Assembly: GCF_001660705.2 (NCBI RefSeq)
Contig: NZ_LYBV02000016.1
Location: 1-40,719, forward strand
DNA: 40,719 nucleotides
Direction: 5' to 3'
Source of the DNA: Saccharicrinis aurantiacus
GTDB lineage: Bacteria > Bacteroidota > Bacteroidia > Bacteroidales > Marinilabiliaceae
Part shown: piece by piece, positions 15,067 to 24,757 of the stretch
Position numbering within the stretch: the stretch's first letter is position 1
Layout: each line of letters begins with the position of its first letter
The notes under the pieces: model-generated
What the model saw: only the letters and a program-made list of their open reading frames with translations
Database searches by the model: none
What the model was told of the DNA's origin: nothing
Program-made: the position numbers and the translations under genes

Positions 15067-17643
15067 ATGCGCATAATCTATTTTATAGGACTTTTAATGG
15101 CCTTCAGTGCTTGTAAACAAGAGAAAAAAGAATCTATGGAAATAAAGCAATTAAATGAAGGTTGGGTTTATAGCGAAGTTGATGGATCACATAGAGGAGC
15201 AGCTTCCGTTCCTGGTACTATTCATACCGATCTATTAAATAATAAGCAAATTGAAGATCCGTTTTACAGAACTAACGAACGTGATCAACAATGGGTTGAT
15301 AAAAAGGATTGGGTGTATGAAACTACTTTTGTGATTGAAGAGGCATTGTTATCAAAAGATAAACTTCAATTACATTTTTATGGTTTAGATACTTATGCTG
15401 ATGTTTTTGTAAATGATTACCTGGTATTAAAAGCTTTTAATATGCATAGGGAGTGGGATGCAGATATAAAGCAGTTTGCAAAAGTTGGTGAGAATCAGTT
15501 AAAAATAGTTTTTCATTCGCCTATTAAAAGGGGTTTAGAATTATATAATGCGTCTCCTTATTCTTATCCCGCTAATAATGATCAATCGGAGAATGGAGAG
15601 TTAGGCGATAAAAAAGTGTCCGTTTTTACGCGTAAGGCCGGTTATCATTATGGTTGGGATTGGGGACCGCGGTTTGTTACTTCGGGTATTTGGCGTCCTG
15701 TTGAGTTACGTGCTTGGAATGATTACAAAATTGAATCGGTTTATCTAATGCAATTAATGGTGAATAATGATGTTGCAGAACTTGAGGCAGAAATAGAAAT
15801 TCAGGCAGAGTCGCATTCTAATGTAAAAGCCATCATTAGAAATAAAGAGGATAATAGTATAGTCGCAAAACAAGATTTTGAAATAAATAAAGGAGAGAAT
15901 AAAGTGGCCATTCCTTTTACAATTGAAAATCCAAAGTTATGGTGGAGCAGAGGTTTAGGAGAGCCTAATATGTACGATTTTGAAATTCAAATTAGCAATG
16001 GTACTAATTTGGTGAGTACAAAGAGTATATCAACAGGCTTACGCTCAATTAAATTAGTGAGGGAAGAGGATGAGAAAGGAGAATCATTTTTGTTTGAATT
16101 AAATGGAGTTCGTGTTTTTGCAAAAGGGGCCAACTACATACCTAATGATAGTTTTTTACCTCGCGTTACAAAAAGTGATTATGATAAAGTTGTTGCCGAT
16201 GCTGTAAATGCCAATATGAATATGCTACGCATATGGGGTGGTGGTGTTTATGAAGATGACTATTTCTATGATTTATGCGATAAAAACGGTATCATGGTTT
16301 GGCAAGATTTTATGTTTGCTTGTTCCATGTATCCAGGCGATGAGGCCATGTTAAATAATATCAGAAAGGAAGCTGAAGACAATGTAATTCGTTTACGCAA
16401 TCATCCATCAATTGTATTATGGTGCGGTAATAACGAAATAAATATAGCATGGCATTACTTTGGAAAAGGAGGCTGGGGCTGGAAAGAAAGATACACACCA
16501 GCGCAGCAAGAAGAAATACAGGAAGCTTATGTAAATATTTTTCATAAAGTATTACCTGATGTTGTGGATGAATTTACAAATAATGCCGACTATTGGCCAT
16601 CGTCACCACAAGCAGGCTATGATATAGATAAACATGCCAGTGATGTAAATACATCTGGAGACATGCATTACTGGGGCGTGTGGCATGGTTTGCACCGATT
16701 TGAAGATTTTGATAAATATAAAGCTCGGTTTATGAGTGAATATGGTTTTCAATCTTTTCCTGAATTGAATACGGTAAAAACCTATGCGAGCAATGAGGAT
16801 TTCGATATTGAATCTGATGTAATGGCAGCACACCAGCGCAGTGGAATTGGGAATTTGAGAATTAAAGAATACATGAGTTGGTATTATAATGTGCCTGCTG
16901 ATTTCGAAGAGTTTCTGTATATGAGTCATGTTTTACAAGCAGAAGGTATTGGAATGGCCATTGAGGCGCATCGGAGAGCAATGCCTTATTGTATGGGTTC
17001 ATTATATTGGCAAATAAACGATTGTTGGCCTGTTGCCAGTTGGAGCAGCACAGACTATTACCATAATTGGAAAGCGGTTCATTACACCGTTAAACGAGCT
17101 TTTGAACCTATAATAATTAGTGCGACGCAGAATAAGGGGAATATTGAAATATATGGTATTTCTGACTTTCAGCAAGAGAAGAAAGCATCTCTAAAAATTG
17201 AGCTAAAAGATTTTGGAGGAAAGGTTCTCAAAACAATTAACCAGCAGCTTAAACTCGAAGCCAATACGTCAACGCAAATTTTCACGTTTGCAAGTTCAGA
17301 GTTAAAAGGCATAAATAAAAAGAAAACTTACTTATCAATTACCCTTAAGGATAAAGATAAACTTATAGCTGAACAAAAGTACTATTTTACTTTTCCTAAA
17401 GATCAAGAGCTAGATAAGGCAAATATTGATATTTCCATAATAGAACAAACCGAAGATAAGTTGGTGGTTTCTGTAAAATCAGACTCTCTAGTGCGAAGCT
17501 TATTCTTATCATTAAATAAATCAAAAGGCTTTGAATGGAGTGATAATTACTTTGATATGGAAGCTGATGAATCTAAAATGATTACAATCTTTGGAGATGT
17601 TGCAAATATTAAAACAGAAGACATTAAAATAATGACCTTGTAA
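15067..17643 (+). CDS. Lipidated beta-mannosidase, glycoside hydrolase family 2
   Basis: This protein has about 858 residues. The signal peptide MRIIYFIGLLMAFSAC has a lipobox, so it is anchored in the outer or inner membrane facing the periplasm. The order is N-terminal jelly-roll (GWDWGPRFVTSGIWRPVEL near 215), immunoglobulin-like domain, TIM barrel and C-terminal domains. The acid/base is the Glu of WCGNNE (residue 457) and the nucleophile the Glu of FMSEYGFQSF (558). It removes terminal beta-mannose from manno-oligosaccharides. The reading frame extends upstream to a TTG at 15025 and ATGs at 15031/15034, but a -7 box covers that region and the signal peptide starts cleanly at 15067. It is divergent from the LacI regulator and upstream of susC. 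Confidence 0.92.
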   Translation: MRIIYFIGLLMAFSACKQEKKESMEIKQLNEGWVYSEVDGSHRGAASVPGTIHTDLLNNKQIEDPFYRTNERDQQWVDKKDWVYETTFVIEEALLSKDKLQLHFYGLDTYADVFVNDYLVLKAFNMHREWDADIKQFAKVGENQLKIVFHSPIKRGLELYNASPYSYPANNDQSENGELGDKKVSVFTRKAGYHYGWDWGPRFVTSGIWRPVELRAWNDYKIESVYLMQLMVNNDVAELEAEIEIQAESHSNVKAIIRNKEDNSIVAKQDFEINKGENKVAIPFTIENPKLWWSRGLGEPNMYDFEIQISNGTNLVSTKSISTGLRSIKLVREEDEKGESFLFELNGVRVFAKGANYIPNDSFLPRVTKSDYDKVVADAVNANMNMLRIWGGGVYEDDYFYDLCDKNGIMVWQDFMFACSMYPGDEAMLNNIRKEAEDNVIRLRNHPSIVLWCGNNEINIAWHYFGKGGWGWKERYTPAQQEEIQEAYVNIFHKVLPDVVDEFTNNADYWPSSPQAGYDIDKHASDVNTSGDMHYWGVWHGLHRFEDFDKYKARFMSEYGFQSFPELNTVKTYASNEDFDIESDVMAAHQRSGIGNLRIKEYMSWYYNVPADFEEFLYMSHVLQAEGIGMAIEAHRRAMPYCMGSLYWQINDCWPVASWSSTDYYHNWKAVHYTVKRAFEPIIISATQNKGNIEIYGISDFQQEKKASLKIELKDFGGKVLKTINQQLKLEANTSTQIFTFASSELKGINKKKTYLSITLKDKDKLIAEQKYYFTFPKDQELDKANIDISIIEQTEDKLVVSVKSDSLVRSLFLSLNKSKGFEWSDNYFDMEADESKMITIFGDVANIKTEDIKIMTL

Positions 17644-17672
17644 AACATCTGGTTTATATAGTAGAAGGGCAC

Positions 17673-17728
17673 AATCAAAGGGAGCACCTATATTCTTTTT
17701 TAAAGAATTGGTGCTCCTTTTGATTTTT
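17673..17728 (+). terminator. Strong terminator after the beta-mannosidase gene
   Basis: AATCAAAGGGAGCACC and GGTGCTCCTTTTGATT form a stem of about 15 bp with an inner TTCTTT/AAAGAA pair, followed by TTTTT. It separates the mannosidase from the susCD operon. Confidence 0.88.
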
Positions 17729-17749
17729 ATTAGTTAGGGTTTACAACTA

Positions 17750-17793
17750 ATACCAAACGCATTATATCAATCATTTGATGATGTTTTTGGTAT
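17750..17793. repeat. 44-bp palindrome with ATACCAAA ends
   Basis: ATACCAAA (17750-17757) and TTTGGTAT (17786-17793) enclose an inner ATCAA/TTGAT pair. The ends match those of the ~160-bp palindrome at 2403-2564, and TTGGTATAAATAC is identical at both right ends. It lies in the upstream region of susC. Confidence 0.55.
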
Positions 17794-17871
17794 AAATACA
17801 GAATTCTCAAACTTGTTTAAAAAGTATTATCTATTGATGAAATAGTACGTAAGGGCAATTCATAAAACGTT

Positions 17872-17879
17872 TAAATTTG
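17872..17879 (+). promoter_or_regulatory. -7 promoter box of the susC operon
   Basis: TAAATTTG matches the Bacteroidota -7 consensus and lies 62 bp before the ATG at 17942. No convincing -33 TTTG at the usual spacing, which would suit an activated promoter. Confidence 0.5.
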
Positions 17880-17941
17880 TTAAATATGAAAGTGTATAAT
17901 ATACAATAAGTAAAAATGAAACTTAATTTAAATTGAATTTT

Positions 17942-20900
17942 ATGAAAATGAATCTACGCTTATTTGCGGTAATGGTGATGTTTTGCTTTGTTCAAATAAT
18001 ATTAGGACAAAACAAAACAATTTCCGGATCGGTAAGGGATGATGGTGGTCAACCTTTGCTAGGAGTTTCTATTTTAATTGAAGGCACAACTCAAGGAACG
18101 ATCTCAGATTTTGAGGGTAATTTTTCTTTAGTTGTTCCTGACGCACAAAAATCATTAATCTTTTCCTTTATAGGTTTTCAAGATTTGGTGGTTGATATCA
18201 GTAATCAAACTGAGTTAGATATTCAAATGGTTTTGGATAGTGAGGGTTTAGATGAAGTGGTGGTGGTTGGATATGGAACCATGAAAAAGAAATTAGTTAC
18301 AGGAGCTAATTTAAATGTAAAAGGTGAAAAGCTTGAGGAATTAAGTACGCCCAATGCAATTGATGCCATGAAGGGTATTACCCCAGGTTTAAATATTGTA
18401 CAAAACAGTGCGCAGCCAGGTGCAGGAACTAAGGTTTTTATACGTGGTATTGGTACAACGGGTGATGCACAGCCTCTTTATATTGTAGATGGGGTAATTC
18501 AAAGCAATATTGATTACTTAAGTACCAGCGATATTGAAAATATTGATGTGCTTAAGGATGCTGCTTCTGCCGCTATTTATGGGGCTCGTGCTGCTAATGG
18601 TGTTATTTTGGTTACTACTAGGAAGGGCCGTAAAAATATGAAAACTACGGTTACCTATAATGGTTATTATGGTGTTCAAAATGTTCGAAAATCGCCTGAT
18701 TTATTAAATGCACAAGAGTATGCATTAATGATGGATGAGGCTCGTGTAAACAGTGGTTTAGCTCCTAACGATTATGCTTCTATGGTACCTAACTGGGAAC
18801 AAATAGAAAGCGGAGAGTCAAAAGGAACCAATTGGTTTGAAGAGGCTAGGGTTGAAAATGCAGCTATTCAAAATCATGCGTTAAATATCACCGGAGGTAG
18901 CGAAAATTCAGCATTTGCACTAGGGTATTCTTATTTCGATCAAGAAGGTGTAATGGGCAAACAGTCCAATTCATTTTATAACCGTCACACATTCCGATTG
19001 AATAGTGAGCACACTATTATTAATAACGGTAAACGCGATATTGTAAAATTAGGACAGAATTTAACGTATTCAAAAACCAAGAATAATGGAATTCGCCAAG
19101 GAAATCAATATTGGAACGATGTACGAAACTTTGTAAGTGCTAGTCCATTTATGCCTGTTTATAGTGGCGATGAATATCATTATGCCATTGATTGGAATAC
19201 GCAAGAAGGTAATCCAATTGCATTGATGGACTATTTAACTAAGTATGGCGAAAATGACAATAATACTGCTGTAGGTTCGGCTTATTTGGTTATTGAGCCA
19301 ATTGATAATTTGGTATTACGTACTGAGTTAGGTGTTAACGCTTGGTGGGGAGGATCTCGTTCGTGGACTCCAAAATACGATATATCACAAAATCAATCAG
19401 AAGCTTCTGATAAAGTAGAGCAAAGTGTATACAGTGGTAATTCATTGATGTGGACAAATACCGCAACCTATGATTTTACGCCAATTGCCAATCATAATTT
19501 TTCAGTTATGGCAGGTCAAAGTATGGAAGCAACGCAAGTATCATATGATGTAGGTGCAACAGGGCGCGAAAGTTTATTTCAAACCTATAAAAATGCCTAT
19601 ATAAATAATACTACAGTAATTGCCAATGCATCAGGAAGCGATGATTATGGTGGCAACTTAATGTCGTATTTCGGTCGATTCTCGTGGAATTACAAAGAAA
19701 CTTACCTTTTATCAGCAATGGTTAGGGCTGATGGATCTAGTAATTTTACAAAAGATAACCGATGGGGAGTGTTCCCTTCTGTTTCTGCAGGTTGGGTATT
19801 AACCAACGAAAGTTTTATGGAAGGAAATCTTGATTGGCTTTCGTTTTTGAAAATTCGTGCTAGTTGGGGACAAGTAGGTAATCACTCTATTGAACCATAT
19901 TTACACTCATCTACTATTGGTTATACCGATGGTGATGGCAGTAGTTTACATTATAATGCATCATATGGTTTTGGCGATAATAAAGGTGCGCCAGGTACAA
20001 CATCTTCTACTAGAAATATTGGATCGTACCCTGCGCGTATTCCAAATAAGGATATTACTTGGGAAACTTCTGAGCAATTAAATATTGGAGTCGATTTTCA
20101 TCTTCTAAACTCACGTTTACAGGGTGCATTCGATTGGTATAAAAAAGATACGAAAGACTGGTTGGTTTGGACTCAAGTACCTTCTCATAATGGTATAAGC
20201 GGACAAATGATTAATGGAGGACAGGTAACCAATCAAGGTATTGAAACTTCGCTTAGATGGAACGATAGAATAGGAAGTGATTTTAATTATGGAATAACTG
20301 CATCTTATTCGTATAACGAAAATGAGGTTACGGATATTAAAAATTCAGAAGGAATTATTAATGGACCGAGTAATGTGCTAAGTGAATCTACAGGAGAAAT
20401 GTTTAGGGCTGAAGTTGGTTTACCTATAGGATATTTCTGGGGGTATGAGACCGATGGTGTTATTCAGAATGATGCAGAAGCGGCAGCTTGGGTTGCACCT
20501 GATGGCGCGGATAATGCTGGTCAACCTTATTTTGATGATCAAAAAGCTGGAGATTTAAAGTTTGTAGATCAAAATGGCGATGGCAAAATAGATGATGAGG
20601 ATAAAGTAAATATTGGTAATCCTAATCCTAAGCATATATTGGGTATTCAATTGAATACTGAGTATAAAGGGATTTACTTAAACATAACGGGTAATGGCGC
20701 TTTTGGGCATCAAGTTGCTAAATCGTATCGCTCGTTTGGAGACTCTCCTCTTCAAAATTACACTACTGATGTATTTGATCGTTGGCATGGTGAAGGTACA
20801 TCTAATACAATGCCTAGGTTAGATTACTCAATAGGTAGAAATCAGACTTATATCTCAGATATTTATATACAGGATGCAAACTATTTTAAGGTGAGCAATA

Positions 20901-21124
20901 TAACTCTTGGTTACGACTTTAAACGTTTAATAAAAGACATGGAATATTTTAGTGGAGCTAAATTATATGTTACACTTCAAGATTTCTTCGTGTTTACAAA
21001 CTACAATGGCATGGACCCAGAAGTAGGTTATGGACCCGATGATTATCCATGGGCATCAGGAATCGATTTAGGTTTGTATCCTGCAGCCAGAACAGTTTTA
21101 GTAGGAGTAAGTCTAACCTTTTAA
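17942..21124 (+). CDS. SusC-like TonB-dependent outer-membrane glycan transporter
   Basis: This protein of about 1060 residues starts with a signal peptide, then a CarboxypepD_reg-like domain (GSVRDDGGQPLLGVSILIEG), the conserved DEVVVVGYGT segment (TonB box region), the plug (PLYIVDGVIQS, GVILVTTRKG) and a 22-stranded barrel ending in ...GVSLTF. The DQNGDGKIDDEDKVNIGNPNP stretch before the C-terminus is a common SusC feature. It imports oligosaccharides, here probably manno-oligosaccharides, together with the SusD encoded 10 bp downstream. The frame is open to a TTG at 17933, but ATG 17942 gives the better signal peptide. Confidence 0.95.
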   Translation: MKMNLRLFAVMVMFCFVQIILGQNKTISGSVRDDGGQPLLGVSILIEGTTQGTISDFEGNFSLVVPDAQKSLIFSFIGFQDLVVDISNQTELDIQMVLDSEGLDEVVVVGYGTMKKKLVTGANLNVKGEKLEELSTPNAIDAMKGITPGLNIVQNSAQPGAGTKVFIRGIGTTGDAQPLYIVDGVIQSNIDYLSTSDIENIDVLKDAASAAIYGARAANGVILVTTRKGRKNMKTTVTYNGYYGVQNVRKSPDLLNAQEYALMMDEARVNSGLAPNDYASMVPNWEQIESGESKGTNWFEEARVENAAIQNHALNITGGSENSAFALGYSYFDQEGVMGKQSNSFYNRHTFRLNSEHTIINNGKRDIVKLGQNLTYSKTKNNGIRQGNQYWNDVRNFVSASPFMPVYSGDEYHYAIDWNTQEGNPIALMDYLTKYGENDNNTAVGSAYLVIEPIDNLVLRTELGVNAWWGGSRSWTPKYDISQNQSEASDKVEQSVYSGNSLMWTNTATYDFTPIANHNFSVMAGQSMEATQVSYDVGATGRESLFQTYKNAYINNTTVIANASGSDDYGGNLMSYFGRFSWNYKETYLLSAMVRADGSSNFTKDNRWGVFPSVSAGWVLTNESFMEGNLDWLSFLKIRASWGQVGNHSIEPYLHSSTIGYTDGDGSSLHYNASYGFGDNKGAPGTTSSTRNIGSYPARIPNKDITWETSEQLNIGVDFHLLNSRLQGAFDWYKKDTKDWLVWTQVPSHNGISGQMINGGQVTNQGIETSLRWNDRIGSDFNYGITASYSYNENEVTDIKNSEGIINGPSNVLSESTGEMFRAEVGLPIGYFWGYETDGVIQNDAEAAAWVAPDGADNAGQPYFDDQKAGDLKFVDQNGDGKIDDEDKVNIGNPNPKHILGIQLNTEYKGIYLNITGNGAFGHQVAKSYRSFGDSPLQNYTTDVFDRWHGEGTSNTMPRLDYSIGRNQTYISDIYIQDANYFKVSNITLGYDFKRLIKDMEYFSGAKLYVTLQDFFVFTNYNGMDPEVGYGPDDYPWASGIDLGLYPAARTVLVGVSLTF

Positions 21125-21134
21125 TTGAAAATTT

Positions 21135-22736
21135 ATGAAAAATATATTTTATATATCAATAGCGTTTCTAACAATTCTTACGAGTTGTGGAGATGAGTTT
21201 TTAGATAGAGAAAATCTATTTGAAAAAGACTTAGACAACTATTATCAAAATGCAAAAGATGTTGATGAAGCCTTAGTTGGAGCGTACTCATGTTTAGCAG
21301 TTGATGATGCGCAAAATCATCCTATTTTAATGGCAAATATTCAATCTGATGATTGTTTTGCTGGGGCCGGAACAACAGATCCAATTCCAAATGATTTAGA
21401 TAAATTTACTAAGAATTCGGGTGAAGATACATTCTTGCATATATACGAGCGTTGCTATCAAGGGATATTTTATATAAACACACTCTTGGCTAAAATAGAT
21501 CAAGCAACGTATACCGATGAAGAGTTAAAGCTGCAGCAAAAAGGAGAGGCCTATTTTTTAAGAGCTTTCTTTTATTTTCGCTTATCTCAATTATTCGGAG
21601 AAGTTCCACTACAGTTAGAGCCTGAGTTATTATATCTAGGTAAATCAACTCCTACCGAAATATATACTCAAATTACCTCTGATCTAAAAATAGCTATTGA
21701 TAGCCTTCCAAAAGAAAAATATACAACAGCATGGGCATCTGTAAATAGTGGTAGAGCTACAAAATGGGCTGCACAAGCTTTAATGGCAAGGGTATATTTG
21801 TTTTATACAGGCTATTATAAACAACCAAAATTGAGTACGCTCGAAGAGGGTGATGTTACAAAAGATATGGTGGTTGAATGGTTAGAATCTTGTATTAATG
21901 AAAGCGGACACGACCTAATAGGTGATTACGAAAGTGTTTGGCCCTATTCGTACTTAGATGATAATTGGGCAAAGGATGGTCATATTGAAACGGTGTTTGC
22001 CGTTAAATATACAAACCAAGGTGTTTGGCCAGGTAATCCAGGGCGATTAGCTTATAGTAATCAATATTGCCTTTACATTGGAATGCGCGGAGCAGAGTAT
22101 GCACCTTATGGTCAAGGTTGGGGTTTTGCTCAGGTATCACCAAAATTGCGCGAGGCTTTTGTTGGAGATAGTCGCTTATCACAATCTATTGTGGATATAA
22201 CTTTAGAAGTGCCAGATTATGAGTTTGGATTAGACAGAAATAGAGAAGAAACGGGTCTATATATTAAAAAACACATTCCAATTGTTGCTGATGATGGCGA
22301 GGGAAATGTACGAGGAATGTATTACAACTTATATGGTGGTGTGCAAGCCAATATGCAGCTTTGGAATATGCAGGATGATATTATTATTCGTTTCTCAGAT
22401 GTTTTATTAATGCACTCAGAATTAACAGGAGAAGTAGCAGGAATTGATAAAGTTAGAGCACGTTCAGGTATGTCATCGGCAGGAGCCGATTTAGAAACCA
22501 TAAAAGCAGAACGTAGAAAAGAATTGGCCTTCGAAGGGGTTCGCTATTACGATTTACTACGCTGGGGCGATGCCAAAGAAGCTATAGAAGAAGCTAATGG
22601 TACAATCGTTAAAAACTCGGGTGTTGATGAACCTTATCAAGTAACGTTTAATGCAGATCGCGTATTTCTTCCATTGCCTGAATCTCAAATTAGATTATCG
22701 CAAGGCAATTTGGTTCAAAATCCGGGATGGGAGTAA
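21135..22736 (+). CDS. SusD-like outer-membrane glycan-binding lipoprotein
   Basis: This 533-residue lipoprotein (lipobox LTILTSC, Cys18) has the SusD order: N-terminal FLDRENLFEKDLDNYYQNAKDVDEAL, the TPR-containing scaffold (AYFLRAFFYFRLSQLFGEVPL), and a C-terminus with the typical ERRKELAFEGVRYYDLLRWG and FLPLPESQI motifs. It forms the lid of the SusC pore and binds the glycan. It lies 10 bp after susC. The pair and two following lipoproteins form one operon ending at the terminator near 24684. Confidence 0.95.
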   Translation: MKNIFYISIAFLTILTSCGDEFLDRENLFEKDLDNYYQNAKDVDEALVGAYSCLAVDDAQNHPILMANIQSDDCFAGAGTTDPIPNDLDKFTKNSGEDTFLHIYERCYQGIFYINTLLAKIDQATYTDEELKLQQKGEAYFLRAFFYFRLSQLFGEVPLQLEPELLYLGKSTPTEIYTQITSDLKIAIDSLPKEKYTTAWASVNSGRATKWAAQALMARVYLFYTGYYKQPKLSTLEEGDVTKDMVVEWLESCINESGHDLIGDYESVWPYSYLDDNWAKDGHIETVFAVKYTNQGVWPGNPGRLAYSNQYCLYIGMRGAEYAPYGQGWGFAQVSPKLREAFVGDSRLSQSIVDITLEVPDYEFGLDRNREETGLYIKKHIPIVADDGEGNVRGMYYNLYGGVQANMQLWNMQDDIIIRFSDVLLMHSELTGEVAGIDKVRARSGMSSAGADLETIKAERRKELAFEGVRYYDLLRWGDAKEAIEEANGTIVKNSGVDEPYQVTFNADRVFLPLPESQIRLSQGNLVQNPGWE

Positions 22737-22794
22737 AGCATTGGATTATAATTAATTCTAATGATTGAATTATTAATAATTAAAACATGAAGCA

Positions 22795-23661
22795 ATGAAT
22801 AAGAACACTATATATTTATTTATAATAGGCTTACTGGTATCTGCAGCTTGCGACCCTATAGAGGATAGGCAATCGATGGAACCAGCTAAGTCAGAAACCG
22901 AATTGTTAGCGTCTGTTTCAGTTGAGGTAGATGGTAATAAGGTGGTTTGCACAACTTCCGAAAAAGGACTAATTGCACAGTGGGTATCTTCTTCTGGATG
23001 GATGGCCACAGGACCCGCTCATGAATTTGTAGTTGCATTAGCGGGCGATTATGATATTGATATTAGTTTTTACGGAGGAGATAAAGTAGTAAAAGTAACT
23101 CAATCGTTTAATATAGCTCAGGACGATCCTAATTTCTTCGATCATCCTTACTGGCAATTATTAGCCAAAACAGAAGATGGCGCCATTGAAAAAACATGGG
23201 TTTGGGCCGATGATAATACCTATCAACCCGATTGTATTTGGGGTAAAGGAGGATGGTTAAGTCCTACACCTAATTGGTGGGCTCCTTCTATTGCCGATGC
23301 AATTGATTCTAAAGGAATGGCTTTAACAGATAAGCTAACTTTTAAAATGGATGGTTTAAGTTTTGATAGTGAAACAGGTGCAACACCAGGAAGCGGAAGT
23401 GGTACTTGGGTATTGCAAGTTGGTGGCGAACACCAGGTTTTAGATGAAGAAGGCAATGTTGTTTTTGAAGGAAAGCTTGTATTAACAGGGCATTCCATCC
23501 CATTTGGGGTTGATGGTGATGCAGAGGCTAATGTATATTACGAATATTATATAGTTAATCTCACCGAAAACGAACTTAGACTTTGTGCTACTCCTACAGC
23601 GAACGATGGAGATGCTGCTGCTTGGTTTTGGCACTTTAAGAAAGAAGGTTACTCATATTAA
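22795..23661 (+). CDS. Surface lipoprotein, probable glycan-binding (SusE/F position)
   Basis: This 288-residue lipoprotein (LLVSAAC, Cys19) is in the SusE/SusF position after susD. It has an N-terminal immunoglobulin-like domain of about 90 residues (DGNKVVCTTSEKGLIAQWVS, then HEFVVALAGDYDIDISFYGG) and a Trp-rich C-terminal domain of about 180 residues (WQLLAKTEDGAIEKTWVWADD, GKGGWLSPTPNWWAPS). Exposed aromatic residues suit carbohydrate binding. I do not recognise the domain by name and see no catalytic motif. It probably sits at the cell surface and helps capture the glycan. Function rests on position and composition. Confidence 0.72.
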   Translation: MNKNTIYLFIIGLLVSAACDPIEDRQSMEPAKSETELLASVSVEVDGNKVVCTTSEKGLIAQWVSSSGWMATGPAHEFVVALAGDYDIDISFYGGDKVVKVTQSFNIAQDDPNFFDHPYWQLLAKTEDGAIEKTWVWADDNTYQPDCIWGKGGWLSPTPNWWAPSIADAIDSKGMALTDKLTFKMDGLSFDSETGATPGSGSGTWVLQVGGEHQVLDEEGNVVFEGKLVLTGHSIPFGVDGDAEANVYYEYYIVNLTENELRLCATPTANDGDAAAWFWHFKKEGYSY

Positions 23662-23676
23662 CAAAACGTTATAGCT

Positions 23677-24636
23677 ATGAATAAAACAAAATATATAAGT
23701 CAATTTACAGTATCTTTTATGATACTAATTGGATCATTATTGGTATTTAATACTTCTTGTATGAAAGAAGAAGTAGACGAGCCCATAACTATTGATTCAC
23801 CAACTCCTGAGCCACCAGAAGTTGAGGTTCCGCCAGTTTTTGAATTAGAGGGTTTTACTCCTGAATACGGCGTTCCTGGTACAATGATAACTGTTACTGG
23901 TTCGGATTTACAAAAGATTGAGTCTATATTGTTTCCTGGAGGCACCGTAGTGCTTGCAGCCGATTTTGTTGAGCAAACAAGACGTCAGATTATGGTTGAA
24001 GTACCGGCTCACATAGAGAGTGGAATACTTACCTTAACAGCTACTGATAATGAAGAGCCTGTAAATGTAGAAACAGAAGAGAACTTCTTTGTTTTTGCAC
24101 TTACACGTACAGCTTTAATTCCGGTTGATGCTGCAGATGCAATAATTTCGGATAACCCTGATGTGTGGCCCGACTTTATTCAATCTGGAGGCTTAAATTG
24201 GAGTGGACAACCATTTCTCGCCATTACAGATGACGCCGTTTCAAACGGAGCTGGTGTTAAAGGAAATGGAACAGCAATTGGTAATGGTGATTTTATATGG
24301 GGTTGGGGAATGAACTGGACTCCAATGGATTTTCAATCAACTAAAGCAACTCATAATCTGCGTATTGATATGAAGTTAACTAAGCCATTTGGTAGTAATC
24401 CTCGTTTTGCATTTTTAATTAATAAACATCAAATTAATTTAGGAAGCTTTGGTTTTGGTGCCGATGGAACTTTTGAAGGTTGGTTTACTGTTGAAATAGA
24501 TTTATCAGCTTATGGTAATTTGCCAGATGGTAATATTGAAGCAACAGGCGATTGGGGCTTTATTATGGATTATGTTGATGGAACAGCGGATGTTACAGGA
24601 TTATATATGGATAATTTCCGTTTTTCACCAAAGTAG
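23677..24636 (+). CDS. IPT/TIG-domain surface glycan-binding lipoprotein
   Basis: This 319-residue lipoprotein (LLVFNTSC, Cys28) has a Pro/Glu linker (about 36-50), one IPT/TIG immunoglobulin-like domain (GFTPEYGVPGTMITVTGSDL, about 54-140) and a C-terminal beta-sandwich (about 150-319) with exposed Trp residues (FIWGWGMNWTPMDF). This order matches the surface glycan-binding proteins of Bacteroidota loci, which hold the polysaccharide for endo-acting enzymes and SusCD. It lies 15 bp after the preceding lipoprotein gene, in the same operon. No enzymatic motif. Confidence 0.82.
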   Translation: MNKTKYISQFTVSFMILIGSLLVFNTSCMKEEVDEPITIDSPTPEPPEVEVPPVFELEGFTPEYGVPGTMITVTGSDLQKIESILFPGGTVVLAADFVEQTRRQIMVEVPAHIESGILTLTATDNEEPVNVETEENFFVFALTRTALIPVDAADAIISDNPDVWPDFIQSGGLNWSGQPFLAITDDAVSNGAGVKGNGTAIGNGDFIWGWGMNWTPMDFQSTKATHNLRIDMKLTKPFGSNPRFAFLINKHQINLGSFGFGADGTFEGWFTVEIDLSAYGNLPDGNIEATGDWGFIMDYVDGTADVTGLYMDNFRFSPK

Positions 24637-24683
24637 ATTTTACAGTTTAGTGTGTATAAAGTGAATTGATTTTTTCAGTAGAT

Positions 24684-24729
24684 AAAGGTCGGTAAATCAA
24701 ATTGTAGTAATTGACTTATCGGCCTTTTT
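24684..24729 (+). terminator. Terminator closing the susCD operon
   Basis: AAAGGTCGGTAAATCAA and TTGACTTATCGGCCTTT pair over 17 positions with a few wobbles, followed by a T run. The T tract ends just before an ATG at 24734, which argues for a later start of the next gene. Confidence 0.8.
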
Positions 24730-24757
24730 ATTTATGATCTATTTTAGAATTAATGCT

